DNA of 64,000 nucleotides from contig JAVXUO010001194.1 in the NCBI GenBank assembly GCA_033065855.1, positions 617,770-681,769 on the forward strand, read 5' to 3'. The DNA is from Escallonia rubra. Taxonomy: Eukaryota > Streptophyta > Magnoliopsida > Escalloniales > Escalloniaceae. The position numbers and the translations under genes were made by a program. Positions 57,276 to 64,000 of the stretch are shown here, piece after piece. The notes under the pieces were generated by a model. That model worked only from the letters and a program-made list of their open reading frames with translations. It was not told where the DNA came from and did not search any database. Position 1 is the first letter of the stretch. The number at the start of each line of letters is the position of its first letter.

Positions 57276-58726
57276 CCATGTGGCAATGCCTTCACTATAT
57301 TAGAACTTGGAGAATGCTTGTATACAAGGATATTTAGGTTCTCTCTATGAGCTCTCTATGGCCAACTGATGGCCTTATATATTTATACTACTCCACCACC
57401 TCAACGGACAGTGGGGATTCATCCTATCCTACGGTCCTTATCTCGTATCTAGAATACTCTCTAAGAATATCTAGATATTACATCTTTCCATCCCTTTCTA
57501 ATCTTCTCTTCGACCTTTCTAGAATTATATGGAACATTCTAGAGGCTTGTCCAGTCATCGACGAGCCGCGTCCTCATAAGCGCGCAATAAGCGTTTGGTA
57601 AGCACATGCATGTCATTACTTCAAAATAGGCCTCCTTTCGATACGGTGCAGGACGCTGGGGTATATGAAAAACCGTAATTGCCTTAACTCGTTCAATTCA
57701 TTAAATCTTGTCAATCGCATATTAGATTGGTTATGAAGAAGGATTCATCCAACTCGTTAAATCTCATTGATAGTGTATTCAACGATAATTTAATAGGAAC
57801 GTCAAAATTGTGACACGTAATTAGTAAGATCGCCGCTTAGGCCACACAGGACTCACTCTCACATTTTGGATTTGATATCTAGCTTTTTGTTATCTTTATT
57901 TAACTTCTTCTTTGCAATTACTTTTTTGCCCAACTATCGTGTAGTTAAGAGCGTGATATGAAGAAAACGGTGCAATATTTATGTAACGTGTTGTAATAAT
58001 TTGTAGTTTGTGCAATGCAAAATGTACCAAAATGTCAGGATGACCATGTAACCCTACATTCAAGCAGTAATAATAGTTATATCATTAAATCCATAAAGGA
58101 AATTCTCAAATATGAACACCGGCCAACATTGATAAAAATTTCCTTTGGGAGCCATGCATGTGATGTTTTGTTTCAAGTACCACTTCTAAGTAAGTGAACA
58201 TGTGACTTCATATAAGAAGAAAAACAAAAAATTGTCATTTTCTACCAGTTTCTACTGGTTCTATCTTCTAAAGGCAAGATTATGTCATACAGGTGAAGCA
58301 AATCTGCAAGTGTTTAGATTTGTTGGAAACATTTCCTGTTTAGAAGAAATTAACATAATATTAGTAGTAGCATGTGAAGAAGATAGAAATGAAAATTGCA
58401 TCGTAAGGTTCATAAGTGAAATCCAACAAAGGAAAAAGGACATATCACTTGGTTCGAGAAAACAAAGAGGAAACAAGTTGTAGGACCAAATCCCTGATGC
58501 CCTCTGAAGAAGTCGGAGAATTATGAAGTTCACATTCTCCAGGGGTAGAAAGAGTGGCTGATAAAGAGGAATATTCGCACAAATGCTGTGGCATAATGAA
58601 AGGCATATTTACAAACAAAAATTTCATGCAGCAAGATATAATTCAGTTGCCTATTGTACCAGAACTGTATTATAAGTGCAACGAAGACGACGCGCGTGAA
58701 TTTGTTGAGTGTTGCGCTGATGGCTT
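57276..58726. other. Intergenic between the SIS and inhibitor-2 genes
   Basis: It includes the promoter of the SIS gene and the 3' UTR of inhibitor-2 (below 58727). The open frame at 58202-58483 has no recognisable features. Confidence 0.45.
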
Positions 58727-61649
58727 CTAAGCTCCGTTGGAAGGGGGGAAGGGTTTGGCATCTGAACTGCCTTCCTCGATGTCTATATCTTTGACTCCAG
58801 CGGTTAATGATGACGATGAATCACACCTCCCATCCTTTTTCTCACCGTCCATATCCTCATCAGATGCATATTCCAGCAGGGATCCCTTTCGTCGCAGTTC
58901 TTTCACCTTCCGGAACTCATCATAATGTGCTCGCCGCTGCTCTCTAAAGCTCGTGCTCCTCTCTGAATCAGAATCTGACAATAGTGACGAATCAATGTGT
59001 TAGGATTAGGGTGGGCAGTGTTTTAGACTTTTAAACGACTTATAACAAATAGTACACCATTTCCATTAGCAGTGCTCTGAATTTGGATAAAAAGGACAGT
59101 AAACAATGCACGACTTCCCAAATTAGCTCCAGAAGTATCTACATATTTTAACTACCATTTTGGTCCAATCGTTTCAGAGACAGTAGTACCGCACATGATT
59201 AGGAGAACAAAAAGTTCATGTAAACATAAATCTGCAGATTTTGCTAGAGGAATCTCAAGCAACAAAAATGAAATGCGCTGACAACCATTTCAAAAAAAGA
59301 ATTAACTTCCCATGTATAATGAAACGTCACCCATGGTCCAATTTCATATGCACTGACAACCAATGAAACGCCATCAAACTAAATTGTTTGCAACATTTGA
59401 TGAATCTCCTCTGTTCAGCACTTGATTTGCGTTTTCGTAAGTATTTGGGCCTAAGTTTTTCCCTGGAAGCTGCTAATAATACGTGCTCCCAAAGGAAAAA
59501 TCCTAACTAATGAAAATGTTTAATTATTTGGGAAAAAAACCAGAAAGTATTGAAAGAAGCATCTTAATTTAGTTGACGATATGAGTTGGATGATGTCACT
59601 AGGATCCAACTTAAAACTTCATGATGTTAGTCAAGAAAATGCAAGTGGATACATGAATATACGGGGTCAGTCAAAAACCTTCATCATCTTGATCCATAGC
59701 CTCTCCCTCATCCTCAGACGATGTCCACCCAGAGCGCCGTATATTTTTTGTACTAGAAGAAGCGACATCTTTCAATGCGGAACGGATAGCATCTGCATGC
59801 ATAGCATCACCAGTTCCACCCTCAAAACTACTCCGTATAGGAGACAATGACCCTGCAATAATCAATGAAAGCTCAAGTAGGCTTGTATATGACCACCAAA
59901 TAGCAAATAGCAACTCATTTTGAACAAGCAAAAATTTATGAATTCTTTCTTATTTTCCTTCTGCATGTAGGCGTATAGGAGATCAAAGGCTCACAAATTG
60001 ATGCGAGAGAACAACAGTTCCAGTTTAATGTCGTCCACAAATTCGTTTGAATGCTGCATCACAAGATTGTTGTCTTAAAGGTAAAACAAAACTTTTTTCA
60101 AGATTACACACTTTTATGAGAAAATTGCCCCATATCCGAGTATATTATCCTTTCAAGTTGTCAGAAAATGGCCACACCATTTTCCTGAGTATGAAATGCG
60201 GAAACAGCCTTCCAATGACCGGAGTAAGGCTTTGTACAACTAACCCTTCCCAGACCCCACAATGTCGGCAGCTCGTTGATTCGTGCTTTTTTAATTGTAT
60301 TCTCTTCTTGCATTGAAAAGAGTTGGTCAAATTAGTAACACGTTTTAGGCACAGATTCCATGACTATGAAGCCTACTTACTCCAAGATCCACTTAAAGAT
60401 TCTTTTGGTCATCAAGATTTGCTTAAATTCATAACAATCAACATTCAACTCCGTACCTGATCTCTTTCAACCCTGAATTGCTTCTTAGCATTTTTATAGG
60501 AACATTTAACCATACTACTGATAACGCTCCATCAACATAGGTCCTTTCCTTAGCTCATCGAAGCATAAGAAAATAAAAAACAATTATCCACCAACATATC
60601 AGCACTTGTTCATGCATATACAGTCCAGAATAAGTTTATTAGTTTAAGCTAAGTAGATGTGCATCATAATGTGAAAAAATTGTATGTACGAGAGTTTGAA
60701 GCAGAAGATTCAGCATCTTTGCGCAATGTAACATTGTCAAACATAACTGTATCAATAACTTTTGAAGTTCTATCAAAACTGTCTTTAAGATAGAAAACTT
60801 GTCACCAAACAAATCGGTCAACTATTAAACACACCGAACTTTGCCAGAAGGAATCCAAGTGCAGAGATAATATAAGACGGACAAACACAGGAAACAAAAG
60901 TATACATCAACGCACCGTCATCCTCAATCATACGGTGATATGGAGTCTTCGGTTCGGTTATTTTCTGCCTCACAGGTTTATTTGCTTCAATTTCCCCAAG
61001 ATTAGACTCATCCCATCTTACACGTCCCCTGGTGGCCCCAATAAATACGTGCAGATTAGCATAAATTTGATGGGAAACCTCATACACCAGATACAATGCA
61101 TAAACAAAGCAATTTACGAAAGTAAATACAGTAGTAGATAACACAAGGAATCCAATTTTTGCAGGCTTATTCGTTGACTACTGCAATATATCGTCAAAAT
61201 AATCCAAACTTCCCTAAGTAGCATGCTGATATTTTAATAAGGAACAACTAAAAATCTTTCATATGAGACTATGACACTTCCAATGAAGTGGAAAGGGGGT
61301 GCCGCGGGGTTAAAACTATAAAATGTTCAAATGCATTTGTTGTTTCTAACCAGTTACCATTCAATCTCCTAACTTAGTAACCATTGTTTCAATTAGATGG
61401 TCCAAGCCTAAATCTTGTTCACCGTAAGAGTATATATACAAAGTTGATTAAGCAAAAAAGGCACCTAAAAAAGCACCTACCACACATATACAAAATATGT
61501 TCTCCAAAGGAGCTTAAAGGCTTCATTTGAACCACAAATAAACTCCTCCAACGAAAAAGAGTATTGATACGTAACTACTAGGATAAAAATTGACCGCAGC
61601 AAACAAGAAAATAAAAAAGCTCGTTGCATAAATACCTCCTTTCTGTCAT
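58727..61649 (-). CDS. I-2: Protein phosphatase 1 inhibitor-2
   Basis: Four coding exons on the minus strand: 61649-61636 (14 nt), 61028-60916, 59852-59679 and 58974-58727, giving 182 residues. The first exon is supported by its join: ATGACAGAAAGGAG plus G restores [12 protein letters not shown], the conserved plant start. RVRW fits the PP1-docking RVxF class, [18 protein letters not shown] is the plant I-2 signature, [17 protein letters not shown] is an acidic Ser-rich linker, and [15 protein letters not shown] is the HYNE-type motif that reaches the PP1 active site. The protein should bind and inhibit PP1 catalytic subunits in nucleus and cytosol. An acceptor-like CTCAG just before 61678 suggests an additional 5' UTR intron. 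The inhibitor family is intrinsically disordered, so low complexity is expected. The call is secure. Confidence 0.92.
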
Positions 61650-61942
61650 ATGGTGATCTTCTGATATCCCAAATCACACTGAGTCGTTTATGAATTGCCT
61701 GATTAATAGAACATAATTCCAGTTGTCACAATGTCGAGTAAACAGACAAAATATAAATATACTTTTTCCGTAAAAATTGGGACACAAAGTCCCGTAACAG
61801 GTTTCAATTGCTAGACAGAAAATATGATGGGTAAAAATACACACCCTATGGGAGAACAACACGTATCGTTACCAGAAAACTATGGAACTGCTCCACCTTT
61901 CTCGGAGTAGTGGGAAGTGGCATTTGGCCACTCTCCCATTAA

Positions 61943-62334
61943 GGGTGTGTTTGGATATGTGATTTTGAAATACTGGGCATTTCTAAATACCCTCATTTCG
62001 AAATTCCTTGATTTACAAATTCTATCATTTTGAAATATCTTGTTTGGAAGAAAGGAAGTAAAAGGTTGTTAAAAAAGGTGGGAGACAAGATTCCTAAAAA
62101 ATAGGGAACTAGTTATTGTGGGTTTGTAACTGATTGGTGTGGATTTGACAAATAACTAGTTCAGACTAGTGATTTGAACTGTGGATTTGGTGACCCCAAA
62201 TCCACAGTTCAAATCACTTCGAAATTTCAAAAATTCCCTTTTGAACTATCCAAACAAGATATTTTGTCCAAAGGATTTACAAATACCCTACCAAAGTCAA
62301 ATCCCCATTTCAAATCCTATATCCAAACACACCC
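61943..62334. mobile_element. Harbinger/Tourist-like MITE, TSD TAA
   Basis: The left terminus GGGTGTGTTTGGATATGTGA and the right, reverse-complemented GGGTGTGTTTGGATATAGGA, are flanked by TAA (61940-61942 and 62335-62337). The 392-bp element has no coding capacity. It lies about 300 bp upstream of the first inhibitor-2 coding exon, so it may be in that gene's promoter. Confidence 0.88.
62168..62218. repeat. Perfect 23-bp-arm hairpin inside the MITE
   Basis: 62168-62190 is the exact reverse complement of 62196-62218, with TGACC as loop. The stem contains TTTGAACTGTGGATTTGG. Confidence 0.92.
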
Positions 62335-62337
62335 TAA

Positions 62338-64000
62338 GGGTAATAACTACCCATCAAATCCAGTAAATGCCTAAGCTGAAAGGTAAAACGCGAGGGAATA
62401 AAGGTACATGGAAAATTATAAAGCAGAGATGCAAGCTGAGAATATACAGCACAATTACAGTCCCAAAAATGATAAAGTAATCATAACCAATCCAAAAACC
62501 GAAAAGATAAGTTGTAACACATTCACTAAACAAAAATGTCAAATTAAAATAATTGAGAAGCAGCCTCAAAACCATACATTAGAAAACCTATTTGAAACAG
62601 CAAAGCTACAAAGGAATTATCTAATAAAAAAATAGATAGATGGAAGAAAACAACCTAATATCGTCAATACTAATTAAATTTAGAAGCCTACATGCATGCA
62701 GAATCACACAAACACACACAAAACTAACAGTTATAAGATAGCAATATACATTTTTATCTTTTGACAAGTTATCACACTTTTGTTTACTAGGAGGAGGAGG
62801 GGAGGGGGGGGGGGGGGGGCTCGTGAGGAAATGAAGATACTCTGGTAGAGCAGGGACTTGGGCTGCCAAAAACTAACCATCATCAAATAAAGTTGCATTT
62901 TCCCTTAATATTTCGTAAAGGCCTCATGCTCTTTGACACTGCAACTCTGTCAGATTTCTTCCATCTTATAAACCAGTCCCTCCATTTTTTGCCATGATGC
63001 CAGAGAACAAACTGAGAAATGTTGCATCACATATCCATACTCAAAAACAAATCAACACAATACGATAGATATATTATGTCAGGATAATTTGGTTGGAAAG
63101 AAGAACAGAATATAGAACTCCATTTGGAATCTTTGGACATGCTAATCCTTCAACTTGAACCTAGTAAGAAAACCATAATCCAAATTGTAACATTGTTCTC
63201 AGTCTAGAGCCAATTCCCAACTACTTCTTCCAAAATATGCATCAATTTGGCTTGCAGTTCCGCACTTGACTGGTCAGTGTCCTCAACGCAATCAACTGCA
63301 ATTGTTTGTAATAGCCCTTAATAACTTATAGTGAGGCATCGCTTTGCTTGATAATACAAAGATTTTGCTTAACAATATGGTCAAGGTACAATGCAAAGGA
63401 AGGTTGCCCACCATCTATTTCGCCCACCTTGCGAAAATTTCATGGCATTGCCAACAAATAACAATAGAAGGCAGCTATTTGCGCTAGCAAGCTACTGCAC
63501 CGTAGAGAGGGTAAAAGAGCACAAATCCACCACCTGATGTTGCTACACTTTATCTTCGAGCAATAAAACACAACCTCCATTCCCTGATCATCAGCATACT
63601 TTTCCCCATGATAGCTATAAGAATCACAAGCCCTTTTGAAATGCCATGCTAGCACTTCATTAATGAGCTACAACTGCACAGCCTTGGGAGATTCAACCTC
63701 TCTCAACGGACAAAGCTCACCACAATTAGAGATGATCATAATGATTGTCATCGGTGATCAGTGAAAAAGATTAACCAAACTTGTTCACATGTGAATACTC
63801 AAATTGTATGGCGGACATTGTTGACAAGAAGCCAACAGGAATGGAGGAGATAAAGCAAAAGACACATCGAACTTGTACGTGACGAAGGCGGATCATAAAC
63901 AATGTTGTTACTAGTAAACTGTAACAAACGGCTTTCTATCAGATCAAACAATTTGTCTTGTAGAGGTAGTGACAAGCGCTAAACATCTATACAGTACTTG
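62338..64000. other. Right-edge intergenic sequence
   Basis: No gene was recognised. A run of 16 G lies at 62804-62819. The minus-strand open stretch at 63440-63655 (RACDSYSYHGEKYADDQG) is protein-like but unidentified; it could be a 3' exon of a gene continuing past the window or chance. Confidence 0.4.

Overview
This is nuclear DNA from a flowering plant, most likely a woody or non-Brassicaceae eudicot. The evidence is AT-rich intergenic sequence with long AT microsatellites, GT-AG introns of plant size, many small non-autonomous DNA transposons, and eight recognisable plant genes. I see no bacterial operons, CRISPR array, rRNA or canonical tRNA gene.

Layout. 1-8.4 kb is gene-poor: a decayed coding-like stretch at the left edge, a hAT-like element and a 0.6 kb (TA)n tract. 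8.69-16.49 kb (+) is a ten-exon XBAT32-type ankyrin/RING E3 ligase gene with one GC-AG intron and a 3.1 kb intron. 17.90-18.76 kb (-) is a four-exon PEBP gene of the BFT/TFL1 group with the family's standard exon lengths. 19-30 kb is mostly repeats: a candidate solo LTR, a MITE, a Harbinger-like element, a 1.1 kb MULE, and a small B3-like ORF. 30.42-34.32 kb (+) is an intronless EMS1/MSP1-type LRR receptor kinase. 35-38.4 kb is GGT-rich repeat DNA, including a Harbinger-like composite. 39.0-40.03 kb (-) is a class B2 heat-stress factor with two perfect heat-shock elements upstream. 45.08-46.45 kb (-) is a single-exon TMEM161-family membrane protein. 47-52 kb is again repeats. 53.64-55.70 kb (+) is a three-exon COR27/28-related gene with an evening element, a G-box and a TATA box upstream and a hAT element in intron 1. 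56.66-57.28 kb (-) is a SIS-domain protein. 58.73-61.65 kb (-) is a four-exon protein phosphatase 1 inhibitor-2 with a 14-nt first coding exon. A Harbinger-like MITE follows at 61.94-62.33 kb.

The genes do not form one pathway. From memory, two sets of neighbours recall Arabidopsis: BFT and HSFB2A lie near each other (At5g62040, At5g62020), and the SIS gene and inhibitor-2 are adjacent (At5g52190, At5g52200). The window therefore looks like ordinary, partly syntenic euchromatin with heavy transposon insertion. I found no convincing previously undescribed system. The most useful observations are precise gene models that single-frame ORFs miss (XBAT32, BFT, inhibitor-2, COR27-like), the heat-shock and evening elements, and transposons with readable target-site duplications.
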